DNA of 64,000 nt from Pedobacter nanyangensis (GTDB lineage: Bacteria; Bacteroidota; Bacteroidia; Sphingobacteriales; Sphingobacteriaceae): positions 310,001 through 374,000 of the forward strand of contig NZ_QMHO01000001.1 in the NCBI RefSeq assembly GCF_003313505.1, read 5' to 3'. Each line of letters opens with the position of its first letter. Position 1 is the first letter of the stretch. The notes beneath the pieces were generated by a model that ran no database searches, was not told the DNA's origin, and saw nothing but the letters and a program-made list of their open reading frames with translations. Below are positions 1 to 9,262 of the stretch, piece by piece. The position numbers were made by a program, and so were the translations under genes.

Positions 1-1287
1 AGTTACGACCTCGTGCTCTGTGATTATCGCCTAGAGGATACCGATGGCAAGGAAATGTTGATCAAAATCAAGGAAAGCTACCCCAAAACAGGTGTAATCA
101 TTATCACTGGATATTCCGATATTAAGCTGGCTGTGGAGCTGATCAAACTAGGCGCCTATGACTATATCACCAAACCGTTGTACCCAGATGAAATCCTCAA
201 TACCATTAACAAGGCTATTGAAACGCAGATTGCGTTAAACGCCAGTTTGCCAGAAACAGAAAGCCCCCAAGAGCAGGAAAAAACAAAGGCAAGCAAAAAC
301 ACTTACATTTTAACGGATGAATTCGTTATAGGACAAAGCGGCGCCTCAAAAGAATTAATGAAGCAGATTTTGTTGGTAGCCCCAACAGCCTATAGTGTGA
401 TTTTAATGGGAGATAGTGGCACAGGCAAGGAATCTGTAGCCAAGGCAATTCACCTCAACAGCCCAAGAAAAGACAAGCCTTTTGTAGCCATGGATTGTGG
501 TTCATTGACTAAAGAGCTTGCAGGCAGCGAGTTTTTTGGCCATGAAAAAGGCTCTTTCACCGGCGCTTTGTACACTAAAATTGGCCACTTTGAAATGGCC
601 AATGGCGGCACGCTGTTTTTAGACGAGGTAGGCAATCTATCCTACGACATTCAGGCTGCACTGCTTAGAACAGTACAAGAAAGAAAAATCAAGCGCATTG
701 GCAGTACCAAAGAGATCGATCTGGATGTAAGAATCATTGTAGCGACCAACGAAAACTTGCAGGACGCCATTTCAAAAGGAAAATTCAGGGAGGATCTTTA
801 TCACCGCTTTAATGAATTCTCCATTAACCTGCCGCCCATTAGCCAACGCGGAAAAGATATTTTAGCCTTTGCCGAAAGCTTTTTGCTGTTAGCCAACCAG
901 GAACTGAACAAAAACATTAAAGGTTTTTCAGAAGAAGTAATTGATTGCTTTTTAACCTACAATTGGCCAGGCAATGTCAGAGAATTAAAAAATGTGGTAC
1001 GTAGGGCAACCTTGCTAACCGAAACTGATGAAATTCAGCTAAAGGCCCTGCCTTTGGAAATTTCAACTTATGCCAAAGCGCCAATGCTTGCCTCCCACAA
1101 CGGCGCAGAAAACACAGAACGCAACAAACCTCGAGATTTAAAGAATGCTGCCCTCGAAGCGGAGTATGAAACCATATTAAAAGTACTGAGGGAAGTGAAC
1201 TTCAACAAAACAAAAGCCGCAAAGATCTTGAACATCGACAGGAAAACGCTATACAACAAGATGAAAGCAATTGACCTCGACAAATAA
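1..1287 (+). CDS. Sigma-54-dependent response regulator, NtrC/AtoC family (5' end outside window)
   Basis: The frame is open from base 1, so the N-terminus is missing; a GTG at 13 is internal. Order: truncated receiver with phospho-acceptor Asp at visible residue 8 (LCDYR), a TGY motif near 38 and YITKP; AAA+ domain with Walker A GDSGTGKE (about 137-144), the sigma-54 contact loop as GSFTGA (about 184; the usual form is GAFTGA) and Walker B GTLFLDE (about 203); a C-terminal Fis-type helix-turn-helix (about 385-428). Proteins of this family hydrolyse ATP to open RpoN promoters when phosphorylated. It is followed after 2 nt by a histidine kinase and two more receiver proteins, probably one transcript; the kinase is the likely partner (inference). 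Confidence 0.93.
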   Translation, partial: SYDLVLCDYRLEDTDGKEMLIKIKESYPKTGVIIITGYSDIKLAVELIKLGAYDYITKPLYPDEILNTINKAIETQIALNASLPETESPQEQEKTKASKNTYILTDEFVIGQSGASKELMKQILLVAPTAYSVILMGDSGTGKESVAKAIHLNSPRKDKPFVAMDCGSLTKELAGSEFFGHEKGSFTGALYTKIGHFEMANGGTLFLDEVGNLSYDIQAALLRTVQERKIKRIGSTKEIDLDVRIIVATNENLQDAISKGKFREDLYHRFNEFSINLPPISQRGKDILAFAESFLLLANQELNKNIKGFSEEVIDCFLTYNWPGNVRELKNVVRRATLLTETDEIQLKALPLEISTYAKAPMLASHNGAENTERNKPRDLKNAALEAEYETILKVLREVNFNKTKAAKILNIDRKTLYNKMKAIDLDK

Positions 1288-1289
1288 CA

Positions 1290-3740
1290 GTGTTTAGTCT
1301 TTTTAAAAAATCTGGCGCTCCTAGGTTCGAAAACCGCTACAATATTTCCAAAAAAATATTGTGGATAGTTATGCTGCTGTGTATCGCACCGCTACTATCC
1401 GTAATATTATCTATATTGATTGGCAAAGCTTCCCAAGAGGTGCTGTTTTTTAATGTAAAGCCAAATTTTTACACCAGCATTTGGACTACCTTTGGCATCG
1501 CAGCAGCCTTGTTTACAGGCATTTTAGCCATGATTGACTATACCATCAGGAAAGAGCTTACCATCACCCTCTTTGGTATTACACTTTTTATCTCTGCCAT
1601 TTTAGATGTTTATTACCTGCTGATTTTGCATGAAAACTCCGCCAATGCTCAGCAGGGCATTTCTGAAACCCTATACTTTATCTGGTGGGTCAACAGGCTG
1701 TTCTATTCTTTAACCTTACTGGTTGGAACGGCCGTTTATTTGAGGATAAAATCGCGCAACCTGAGATTGCCCGAACAAAAGAGCAGGATTATTTGGCGCA
1801 CGGCCGTTACCAGTGTAATTGCGGGGCTCACCTGCGTATTCATCATGGCCAACACCCACACCATACTTCAGCGGAAATTAGTTCTGGACCAAATGGCACA
1901 AATTGACCTGCTTTCGTTTCTGCCACTTATCTTTCTCTTTATTTGGGCCGTATTTTACCTGCCCAAATTTATGCATCGTTTCCAGGGTATTTTTTCAAAG
2001 CTCCTGATTTTAAGCATTGCGCCACTTTTTTTAGCGCAGTTGTTCATGGCGTTAAGCACTACGGCTTTCGACACGTATTTTAACGCTGCCCACTATCTGC
2101 GCTTTATCAGCTACCTCGTTCCCTTGGCGGGTATTATCCTTAACTATGTAGAAACCGTTAGGAATGAGCAGCGGATGATTGCCAAGCTGGATGTGGAAGT
2201 AAAGGAAAAACAAGCTTTGACCGCTAATTTATTGGAGCGGGAAGGTTTACTGGCAAATGCCGAAAAAATCTCAAAGCTGGGCAGCTGGGAGCTTGATATC
2301 AGGACCAACGCTTATAAATGGTCTGACGAGCTTTATCGAATTTACGGCTTTGAGGGCAATTCTTTTCAACCAACACATGCCATTGCACAGCAGGTAGTGG
2401 CTGCAGAATACAGTAAAAAACTAAACAAGGAACTTTCAAACGCCGTAAAAAACAAAACTTCTTTTGCTGCCGAGTACCAAATTGTACAGCCTGACGGAGC
2501 TAAGCGCTATGTCCTTAACCAAGGTTATTTTTCAGGGAAAGAAAACAAACTAATTGGCACCATACAAGACATTACCGAGCTCAAAGAAGCAACCCTAAAG
2601 CTCCGAAAAAACGAAACCCTACTACGTGAGGGCGAAGCAGTATCTCATAACGGCAGCTGGGAATGGCATTCCAACCAAGAACACATTTTTTGGTCCGATG
2701 AAATGTTCAATATCCATGGCTACCTACCCCACTCCACGATTGTTTCCCTTAGTTCCTACTTTAATTTTATACATCCTGAAGATGCACAGGGGCTAAGGAA
2801 AATTTTTGCGGAATCAAGGAAAAACAAAACCTCCTTTAAGGCCAGCTATCGCATTGTAAGGCCCAATGGCGAGGTCAGGTACATGTCTACCACAGCCAAG
2901 TTCAAGGCAGACGAAGTGGGCAACGGCTATGCTTATTTGGGCAATACCCAAGATGTAACACAACTCAAGGAAACCCAACGGAAACTGGAAGAGAAAATTA
3001 ACGAACTTAACGTTTCCAATAAAGACTTGGAGCAATTTGCTTACGTTGCCTCACATGACCTGCAGGAACCGCTCAGGAAGATACGAGCTTTCGGCGATCG
3101 ATTAAAAAGCAGGTTTACCGAGCAGATTGATGAGGAGGGCAAAGATTACATCAACAGGATGCAAAATGCCGCAGAGCGCATGCAGACTTTAATTGACGAC
3201 CTCTTGGCTTTTTCTAAGGTTACCCGTCAAACAAAGGCTTTTGAACCGGTAGACCTGAACCAGCTCATTTCCAAAGTACTTCATGATTTGGATTATACCA
3301 TTGAAAACACCCATGCCAAAATATCTCTTTCCGTTCATGAAAAAGTGGAAGGCATTGCCCCCCAGCTGGCACAGGTTTTTCAGAACATTATTAGCAATTC
3401 CCTTAAATTTTTCAAACCAGATACGCACCCCCAAATTGATATAACCTCTCAAACGCTTATGGGCAGTAACGTTCCCGTAACTGGAGCAATAGCCCATATC
3501 CCTTATTGCATCATCAAAATTACTGATAATGGAATAGGGTTTGACGAGAGCTATGCAGGTAAAATCTTCGACCTTTTTCAGCGCCTACATTCTAGAACAG
3601 AATATAAAGGAACGGGAATTGGGCTAGCGATATGCAAAAAAATTGTTGAAAACCACGCTGGATTTATCTTTGCCAAGAGTATCGAAGGTGAAGGAGCTTC
3701 TTTTTTCATCGTTTTACCCCTTAAATCTAACGCCGCTTAA
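1290..3740 (+). CDS. Membrane-bound PAS-domain sensor histidine kinase
   Basis: 816 residues from a GTG start 2 nt after the previous stop. About eight hydrophobic segments fill residues 20-300, then two PAS modules of the GSWE...W-D-E type (about 330 and 455), a HisKA region with the phospho-acceptor in ASHDLQEP (His about 589) and an ATPase domain with DNGIGF (about 745) and GTGIGL (about 775). The HDLQEP form is typical of PAS/phytochrome-like kinases. It probably senses a membrane or cytoplasmic signal and phosphorylates one or more receivers of this operon. It has no TonB, periplasmic sensor or receiver domain of its own. The start is uncertain because Shine-Dalgarno signals are weak here. 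Confidence 0.92.
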   Translation: MFSLFKKSGAPRFENRYNISKKILWIVMLLCIAPLLSVILSILIGKASQEVLFFNVKPNFYTSIWTTFGIAAALFTGILAMIDYTIRKELTITLFGITLFISAILDVYYLLILHENSANAQQGISETLYFIWWVNRLFYSLTLLVGTAVYLRIKSRNLRLPEQKSRIIWRTAVTSVIAGLTCVFIMANTHTILQRKLVLDQMAQIDLLSFLPLIFLFIWAVFYLPKFMHRFQGIFSKLLILSIAPLFLAQLFMALSTTAFDTYFNAAHYLRFISYLVPLAGIILNYVETVRNEQRMIAKLDVEVKEKQALTANLLEREGLLANAEKISKLGSWELDIRTNAYKWSDELYRIYGFEGNSFQPTHAIAQQVVAAEYSKKLNKELSNAVKNKTSFAAEYQIVQPDGAKRYVLNQGYFSGKENKLIGTIQDITELKEATLKLRKNETLLREGEAVSHNGSWEWHSNQEHIFWSDEMFNIHGYLPHSTIVSLSSYFNFIHPEDAQGLRKIFAESRKNKTSFKASYRIVRPNGEVRYMSTTAKFKADEVGNGYAYLGNTQDVTQLKETQRKLEEKINELNVSNKDLEQFAYVASHDLQEPLRKIRAFGDRLKSRFTEQIDEEGKDYINRMQNAAERMQTLIDDLLAFSKVTRQTKAFEPVDLNQLISKVLHDLDYTIENTHAKISLSVHEKVEGIAPQLAQVFQNIISNSLKFFKPDTHPQIDITSQTLMGSNVPVTGAIAHIPYCIIKITDNGIGFDESYAGKIFDLFQRLHSRTEYKGTGIGLAICKKIVENHAGFIFAKSIEGEGASFFIVLPLKSNAA

Positions 3741-4151
3741 ATGACCACTATGCACAACCCACTCATTTTAATTGCCGAGGATGACCCTGACGATGCGCTC
3801 ATGCTTAAAGACGCTTTTTCGGAAATCAACCAAAACATGGTAACCTTTTTAAACAATGGAAAACTATTGATAGAACATATACAACAACTTTTATTAACCA
3901 ATAAACTGCCTAATTTAATCGTTATAGACTTAAATATGCCTGTTTTAGATGGCAGAGGCGTAATTAAAGAACTACAGAAAAACACTGAGACCAAAAACAT
4001 CCCTTTGGTGGTGCTTTCTACCACCAAAAACAAGGAAGATATCGATTCGGTGATGGCCTTAGGGGCCAGCGAGTTTTTTACCAAGCCAGCCTCTTTCAGC
4101 GATCTGGTAGGCATTACCAATACCATTGCCAACAAATGGCTTAATACCTAA
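3741..4151 (+). CDS. Single-domain CheY/Rcp1-like response regulator
   Basis: 136 residues, one receiver domain. The acidic pocket is in AEDDPDD near the N-terminus, the phospho-acceptor Asp (about 63) is in DLNMPVLDG, the switch Thr/Ser region is VVLSTT and the conserved Lys is in FTKPAS. The ATG abuts the kinase stop codon (TAA then ATG), so translation is probably coupled. A regulator of this type often carries phosphate between a PAS/phytochrome-like kinase and another protein. A second in-frame Met at residue 4 is an alternative start. Confidence 0.9.
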   Translation: MTTMHNPLILIAEDDPDDALMLKDAFSEINQNMVTFLNNGKLLIEHIQQLLLTNKLPNLIVIDLNMPVLDGRGVIKELQKNTETKNIPLVVLSTTKNKEDIDSVMALGASEFFTKPASFSDLVGITNTIANKWLNT

Positions 4152-4160
4152 ACATGAACT

Positions 4161-5603
4161 ATGAACAAAGTGAGGGTTTTGTTAATTGATGATGATGAAG
4201 ATGACTTCATTATCACGAAAGAGATTTTCAGCCGTATCAATCAGGCTGACAGATATGAATTAACCTGGATAGACACTTTTGAGAAAGGGATAAACGCTGT
4301 ATTGAAACGCCACTACGACATTTACCTGGTAGACTACCGACTGGGCAAATACACCGGTGTAGATTTAGTGAACGAAGCCGTGCTTTCGGGCATTAAGGAA
4401 CCTATCATTATCCTTACCGGAAAGGGCGACTATAAAATAGATGAAGAAGCCATGAACGTGGGAGCCGCAGATTATTTGGTAAAGGATAAAATTGAGCCCG
4501 ACACCTTAGACAGAAGCCTTCGCTATGCACTAAAACAGAGTGAAACCCTAAGCGCACTTAAAGAAAGCGAACATAAATTCAAGATCATTTTTGACAAGGC
4601 CAAGGAGCCTATCCTCATTTCAGATTATACCGGAAAGATTAGGGATATCAACAAAGCCGGGCTAAACTTCTTTGGTTACCACATTAAAGAAATGTTGGAA
4701 ACTAACGACCGTACCCTGTTTTACACACCAGAAGATCGCGAAAATTTTATCCAGGAATTGGAAACCAAGGGTGCAGTAAGCGACTTTGAATGCCAAATGG
4801 TTTCGAGCAAAGGTCAGGTGTACTATTGCAGTCTTTCCTCATTTTTACAGATAGACCCGCAGAACATGGTGGAGGTTTACCACACCATCATCCACGACCT
4901 TACCTATAGGAAACACCAAGAAACCAAGTTCATCCACGAAAGTAAATTTTCCATTTCGGAGCACATTGCAAAGGGCTTTATCGAGGAGATTAGAAATCCG
5001 CTTTCTACCATCAATTTGGTGCTGCACGAACTTACCTCTGATGATGCATTGGCCTATAACGAGACTTTGCAGAACAATCTGGACATTATCAAAACCAATT
5101 TGGACAACATTAACCAGTTGACCAAAAACTTTATCGCAAGTACCGAAAACAAGCCCGTACAAAAGCAAAAAACAGGCATCAACGCATTAATTGAAGAAGC
5201 CCTAGCCGAAATTAACGATCTTGTTTTAGGCCATCGCATCATCTTGGAAAAGCACCTACTGCCTTCAGAAACTTATCTTTCCATTGATGCCAAACAAATT
5301 AAAACGGCCTTGGTAAACCTGCTGAACAATGCCGTTGAAAGCATGGAAAGCTATCCGAAAATCCTAAATATCAGCACCATCAACGATAGCGGAATGTACT
5401 CTATCCTGATAGAAGATAATGGAAAAGGGATTGACCCCGAGTTGGAACACCAGATATTTGAACCTTTTTTCACTACAAAAAAAGAAGCCGAAGGACTTGG
5501 GCTTACCGAGGCTGAACGCTCTGTTTTAGCGCATAATGGCCGCCTGGTTTTCAAACCTCAGCACCATGGCAGCCTGTTTGTGATGCAACTGCCTATCCAA
5601 TAA
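4161..5603 (+). CDS. Receiver-PAS-ATPase protein with a degenerate H-box (hybrid kinase or phosphatase)
   Basis: 480 residues. Receiver (1-125) with DDDEDD and phospho-acceptor Asp58 in VDYRLG, then Lys in LVKDK; PAS domain about 135-255; HisKA-like helix; HATPase domain with NLLNNAVES (about 386), DNGKGI (about 419), FEPFFTTK and GLGLT. The H-box reads IEEIRNPLS, so Glu275 stands where kinases have the phospho-accepting His (usually HEIRNPL). ATP-binding motifs are intact. This is seen directly; that it acts as a phosphatase, sensor or dimerisation partner rather than an autokinase is inference. It is last in the operon, 9 nt after the CheY-like gene. Confidence 0.9.
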   Translation: MNKVRVLLIDDDEDDFIITKEIFSRINQADRYELTWIDTFEKGINAVLKRHYDIYLVDYRLGKYTGVDLVNEAVLSGIKEPIIILTGKGDYKIDEEAMNVGAADYLVKDKIEPDTLDRSLRYALKQSETLSALKESEHKFKIIFDKAKEPILISDYTGKIRDINKAGLNFFGYHIKEMLETNDRTLFYTPEDRENFIQELETKGAVSDFECQMVSSKGQVYYCSLSSFLQIDPQNMVEVYHTIIHDLTYRKHQETKFIHESKFSISEHIAKGFIEEIRNPLSTINLVLHELTSDDALAYNETLQNNLDIIKTNLDNINQLTKNFIASTENKPVQKQKTGINALIEEALAEINDLVLGHRIILEKHLLPSETYLSIDAKQIKTALVNLLNNAVESMESYPKILNISTINDSGMYSILIEDNGKGIDPELEHQIFEPFFTTKKEAEGLGLTEAERSVLAHNGRLVFKPQHHGSLFVMQLPIQ

Positions 5604-5643
5604 AAGCATTGGGCAACAATTGCGTAAAAATATCCCTTTTGGC

Positions 5644-5662
5644 TTGCCTGAGGCATTTTTTT
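5644..5662 (+). terminator. Weak terminator after the two-component operon
   Basis: A 4-bp stem (TGCC/GGCA, loop TGA) is followed by seven T. It lies about 45 nt after the stop of the receiver-PAS-ATPase gene. The stem is short, so this is only a candidate. Confidence 0.35.
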
Positions 5663-5801
5663 GTTTATATTAGGATACTCAACAGGCACAGATTTTGCTA
5701 TCACATAAATTCAAATACTTAAAACAATTTGTATTTGTACGAAGTTTAATTAACGTAGGTTGAGATAATTTTTCATTTTTTAACATTAAAACTATAAAAA
5801 C

Positions 5802-6068
5802 ATGAGCGACAATTCAAAAGTAGTAGTAGCCTTGTTAGCAGGACTAGCTGCAGGAGCAGCCCTAGGAATACTTTTTGCTCCGGACAAAGGCAGTGATACA
5901 CGCGACAAACTGGGTCAATCACTGAAAGATTTTGGTGATTCTATCAAAGAAAGAGCAGCTGACGAAATCAATAACTTGAGCAGCTTAAAAGACAAAGTAG
6001 TTAATTCTATAAAAGGCAAACTTCGTGATGTGGAGCAAGAATACTCAGACGAAGTAGAGCACGTATAA
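5802..6068 (+). CDS. YtxH domain-containing small membrane protein
   Basis: 88 residues: a glycine/alanine-rich membrane segment (about 7-26, LLAGLAAGAALGILFAP) followed by a charged amphipathic helical tail. This is the YtxH layout, often annotated 'gas vesicle protein'; no gas-vesicle gene is nearby. Members are stress-associated in other bacteria, but the molecular role is unknown. It heads a three-gene set with the next two genes (26-nt gap, then a 14-nt overlap). Confidence 0.85.
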   Translation: MSDNSKVVVALLAGLAAGAALGILFAPDKGSDTRDKLGQSLKDFGDSIKERAADEINNLSSLKDKVVNSIKGKLRDVEQEYSDEVEHV

Positions 6069-6094
6069 AGTATAAACACCTTTGATAAACGATA

Positions 6095-6466
6095 ATGGAA
6101 GAAAAAAAAGAAAAGAATATTGAGGAACTTGTATCTGATGCCAAAAGTTACGTAGATACCCGATTGGAGTATATCCACTTAAAATCGGTAGAAAAAGGTT
6201 CCAAGCTATTTTCAGATCTCATTACCAATACCGTAGTAGTGGTATGCTTCCTGCTGGCCTTTATACTTGGCACCATAACCTTAGCCTTATATTTGGCAGA
6301 GGTGTTTGGCAGTTATGTTGCCGGATTTGGCTGCGTAGCGGGCATCTATTTGCTTTTATCCATTATCGTTTTCCTAACCAAGGATAAATTCATCGAAAGA
6401 CTTTTGGTGAACATGTTTATTAAAAAATACTTTGACAAAATAGCAGATAAAGATGAAGAAGCGTAG
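6095..6466 (+). CDS. Holin-X/YqjE-like two-helix membrane protein
   Basis: 123 residues. A charged N-terminal helix is followed by two strongly hydrophobic segments (about 45-72 and 76-95) and a basic C-terminal tail. This is the layout of the superfamily III holin-like/YqjE proteins that commonly sit beside YtxH genes in Bacteroidota. No lysis gene is nearby, so a role in the envelope is more likely than phage lysis. Its last 14 bases overlap the next gene. Confidence 0.75.
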   Translation: MEEKKEKNIEELVSDAKSYVDTRLEYIHLKSVEKGSKLFSDLITNTVVVVCFLLAFILGTITLALYLAEVFGSYVAGFGCVAGIYLLLSIIVFLTKDKFIERLLVNMFIKKYFDKIADKDEEA

Positions 6467-6890
6467 AGATATAGGGTCCTTAGCTGAATTACAGCTTGAA
6501 ATTAGTCGTGTAAAGAGCGAATATCTGGCAAAAGAAGACCAGCTAAAGGCGGATACTAAAACTTATATTAAGCAGTTTTCTCCCTTAAACCTGATCAAAG
6601 ATTTCTTTAATCCGCAAAGCTTGTTGAAGTTGGATGAAAAAACCAATTTGAGCGGCAGCATCATGTCGTTAATACTTCCCCTATTTTTAAACAAAACGGT
6701 TTTTAGAGGCTCTGGATTTTTAACCAAGGGCATCGCTGCTTTGGTTTCTGGCAAAATTGGTAAATCCTTGGATGCCGAAAGCCTAACAGGCCTTTTCAAC
6801 AAAGTGAAATCGCTATTTACCTCCAAAAGGAAAAAAGACGAAGTGAATTTTGTTGATTATGGGATCCCTCCAGATAGCGAAACCTATTAA
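6453..6890 (+). CDS. Conserved hypothetical protein, third gene of the YtxH/holin-like trio
   Basis: 145 residues. It starts inside the end of the previous gene, so it is probably translationally coupled. A highly charged N-terminal helix is followed by a moderately hydrophobic central stretch (about 68-110, with LILPLFLNKTVF) and a Lys/Arg-rich tail. I do not recognise a named domain. The context suggests a membrane-associated partner of the two genes before it. Confidence 0.72.
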   Translation: MKKRRDIGSLAELQLEISRVKSEYLAKEDQLKADTKTYIKQFSPLNLIKDFFNPQSLLKLDEKTNLSGSIMSLILPLFLNKTVFRGSGFLTKGIAALVSGKIGKSLDAESLTGLFNKVKSLFTSKRKKDEVNFVDYGIPPDSETY

Positions 6891-6899
6891 CCTTAAAAA

Positions 6900-7613
6900 T
6901 CAGTTCCCCTTATAAATTAGAAATACTGTAGGCTTTTTATGAAGGTCTACCTTTTCTTTGCGCCATAAGCCCACGGGCAATGTTTTAATAAACTCATCCT
7001 CGCCATTGATATTGCTGGCAATGCACAGCAACGTATTAGGCTGGCAGTTTTTCAGCACTTCTTCCAACAGCTGATTATTTCTGAAAGGCGTTTCCATAAA
7101 CAGTTGTGTTTGCCGATAGCGTTGCGACAATTGTTCCAGATCTTTTATTCGCTTGCTCCTATCGCCTTTATCAATAGGCAGGTAGCCAGTAAAAGCGTAG
7201 CTCTGTCCACTAAAACCCGAAGCCATCAGTGCTTGCAGCATGGCATTTGGACCAACTAAAGGCACTACTTTAATGTTCCTCCGGTGCGCTTCGGCAACAA
7301 TATCCGCTCCCGGATCGGCAACTCCCGGGCAACCCGCCTCGCTCATCAGGCCCACGCTAGCCCCTTCATTAAGTTCTTTAAAAAAAGGCACTAAAGAACT
7401 GCCTCTTTTATGCTTGCCATAATCATGGATAAGCAACTCACTTTGCGGCGTTTTTAATCCCGCTTCCTTTAAAAACCTACGTGCTGTTTTTTCATTTTCT
7501 ACAATATAGGTGTTGATGCTATTGACAGTATCTACCAAAAACGGTGTAAAAGATTTGTGAGCGGCATGATCTGCCAGGGGAACGGGAATTAAAAACAGCG
7601 TACCTTTTTTCAT
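6900..7613 (-). CDS. RsmI-like SAM-dependent methyltransferase (tetrapyrrole methylase fold)
   Basis: 237 residues with family marks TLFLIPVPL at the N-terminus, SEAGCPGVADPG (about 93-104) and VPLVGPNAMLQALMASG (about 117-133). RsmI methylates the 2'-OH of C1402 in 16S rRNA. This protein is shorter than canonical RsmI (about 280 residues) and belongs to a compact group common in Bacteroidota, so the rRNA target is likely but not certain. It converges on the preceding operon, with only 9 nt between the two stops. Confidence 0.85.
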   Translation of the reverse strand: MKKGTLFLIPVPLADHAAHKSFTPFLVDTVNSINTYIVENEKTARRFLKEAGLKTPQSELLIHDYGKHKRGSSLVPFFKELNEGASVGLMSEAGCPGVADPGADIVAEAHRRNIKVVPLVGPNAMLQALMASGFSGQSYAFTGYLPIDKGDRSKRIKDLEQLSQRYRQTQLFMETPFRNNQLLEEVLKNCQPNTLLCIASNINGEDEFIKTLPVGLWRKEKVDLHKKPTVFLIYKGN

Positions 7614-7635
7614 TGATATGGATTGGATTTTATGG

Positions 7636-7643
7636 CAAAATTA
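7636..7643 (-). promoter_or_regulatory. Candidate -7 box (TAATTTTG) for the RsmI-like gene
   Basis: The minus strand reads TAATTTTG, an exact match to the Bacteroidota TAnnTTTG box, 22 nt upstream of the start codon. A TTTG lies 16 nt further upstream and could be the -33 element. Confidence 0.4.
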
Positions 7644-7895
7644 AAATTTTAAAAAACAACAAAGCGCCAACAGGTGTTTTGCTAGGTCCTTTCTGTATCA
7701 AATTTAGTTCTACGCCAAACCATAAATGACATAATTTTAAGACAGCAACGCACACTTAAAGGGCTGAAACATACGTTAAATATCACAAACCCGCAACTTT
7801 CTTGTTGCTTTAACGGTTTTTAACATGCTTTGGTTCTCAAATTGATATTCACTAACCGTTAGGTTAATTAATTAAAATATTTAAAACACACAGAC

Positions 7896-9185
7896 ATGAA
7901 AAGCTTGATCAAATTCCCGGCAGTGGTGCTAGGACTTTTGCTCCTCACCGGGACCACACAAGAGGCAAAAGCTCAATATGACGATGTTTCCCTGCAAACA
8001 TTTTACGATGAGCTTTCTCCTTATGGAACCTGGATCAATGATCCAGAGTATGGCTACGTTTGGCGACCAGATGTAGACCAAGATGAATTTAGGCCATATT
8101 ATACCAACGGCCGCTGGGCTATGACCGAATACGGCAACACCTGGGTATCCAATTACGACTGGGGCTGGGCTCCGTTCCACTACGGCCGTTGGATATACAA
8201 CAGGTACAACAGATGGGTATGGATTCCTGACACCGTTTGGGGACCAGCCTGGGTAAGTTGGAGAAGTGGTGGCGGTTATTATGGATGGGCGCCTTTAGGT
8301 CCTAGCATCAGTATCAACATCAATATCGGACGTCGTTACATTGTGCCTGATTTTTGCTGGAACTTCATTCCAGAAAGGAATATCTACTACAACAGCTATC
8401 CTAGATATTATAGCGGAAGAAACAGAGTTTACATCCAAAATACGGTGATCATTAACAACACCTACGTACGCAACAACAGGACTTATTACACTGGGCCGAG
8501 AGCAGACGATATCAGGAGAGCAACCAATCGTGATGTAACCGTATATAATGTTTCAAGAGTAAGTAGATCTGGCGGAAACAGGATTGAGAACAACACCGTA
8601 AACATTTATGCTCCACGTCCGAGCAGAGGTAGCGACAATGCTAAAGCAGCTCCAAGACAAGTAGTAGATGCTAGCGTAACCAGAGATAGAATTGAAAGGA
8701 GCGGAACCGTGAGCAGGCCTGGCCGTGGAGGCGCAGATGATGTTTATACCAACAGAGGCGACAGAAATAATAGCCGCAACTTTGATAACAATATCTCCAG
8801 AGAACGCGGCAATGCCAATGCCCCTACTAGAGAAAGCAGGGTTGATGATAACAACGGACGTGGAAACGATAGAAGTAGCGTTTTTGGAAGGTCTAGAGAA
8901 AGAGAAGCCGCAATTCCTACAGAACAAAATAATCGTGAAGCTGAACGCAGCAGACCTACCTTCCCTTCTCGTTCTTCATCATATGAACGAAGAAGCGAAC
9001 AAACCGCTCCTCCACAAAGAAGCGCAGAACGCCCAGAAAGAATGGAGCGTTCCCAACCACAAAGGATGGAAAGAGTAGAAAGAACTCAACAATCCTCAGG
9101 ATCAAACAACAGATCATCTGGGTCATCAAACTCAGGAAGACCTAACCGAAGCGAAAATAGCGGCGGCAGACCTGGAAGAGGTTAA
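7896..9185 (+). CDS. Secreted YXWGXW/DUF6600-like protein with an Arg/Asn/Ser-rich tail
   Basis: 429 residues. A signal peptide (about 1-26, ending near AKAQ) is followed by a Trp/Tyr/Gly-rich region (about 40-135) with repeats such as YDWGWAPFHYGRW and YYGWAPLGP, the pattern of DUF6600/YXWGXW proteins. The second half (about 215-429) is low complexity, rich in R, N, S, E and P and probably disordered. The role is unknown; a surface or periplasmic location is inferred. A strong terminator follows 15 nt after the stop, so it is monocistronic. Confidence 0.85.
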   Translation: MKSLIKFPAVVLGLLLLTGTTQEAKAQYDDVSLQTFYDELSPYGTWINDPEYGYVWRPDVDQDEFRPYYTNGRWAMTEYGNTWVSNYDWGWAPFHYGRWIYNRYNRWVWIPDTVWGPAWVSWRSGGGYYGWAPLGPSISININIGRRYIVPDFCWNFIPERNIYYNSYPRYYSGRNRVYIQNTVIINNTYVRNNRTYYTGPRADDIRRATNRDVTVYNVSRVSRSGGNRIENNTVNIYAPRPSRGSDNAKAAPRQVVDASVTRDRIERSGTVSRPGRGGADDVYTNRGDRNNSRNFDNNISRERGNANAPTRESRVDDNNGRGNDRSSVFGRSREREAAIPTEQNNREAERSRPTFPSRSSSYERRSEQTAPPQRSAERPERMERSQPQRMERVERTQQSSGSNNRSSGSSNSGRPNRSENSGGRPGRG

Positions 9186-9200
9186 AAATAAATTCACTTG

Positions 9201-9226
9201 AAGGGAAGCAAAAGCTTCCCTTTTTT
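9201..9226 (+). terminator. Rho-independent terminator after the DUF6600-like gene
   Basis: Stem GGGAAGC/GCTTCCC, loop AAAA, followed by six T. Confidence 0.9.
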
Positions 9227-9262
9227 GTTTTATCTTCGAGCATATATTTTTAAAAATCATTT

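Noticed and set aside
6095..6466. Holin-like gene as sign of a prophage
   Set aside because: No lysin, capsid, terminase or integrase gene nearby; the YtxH neighbour explains the context better.
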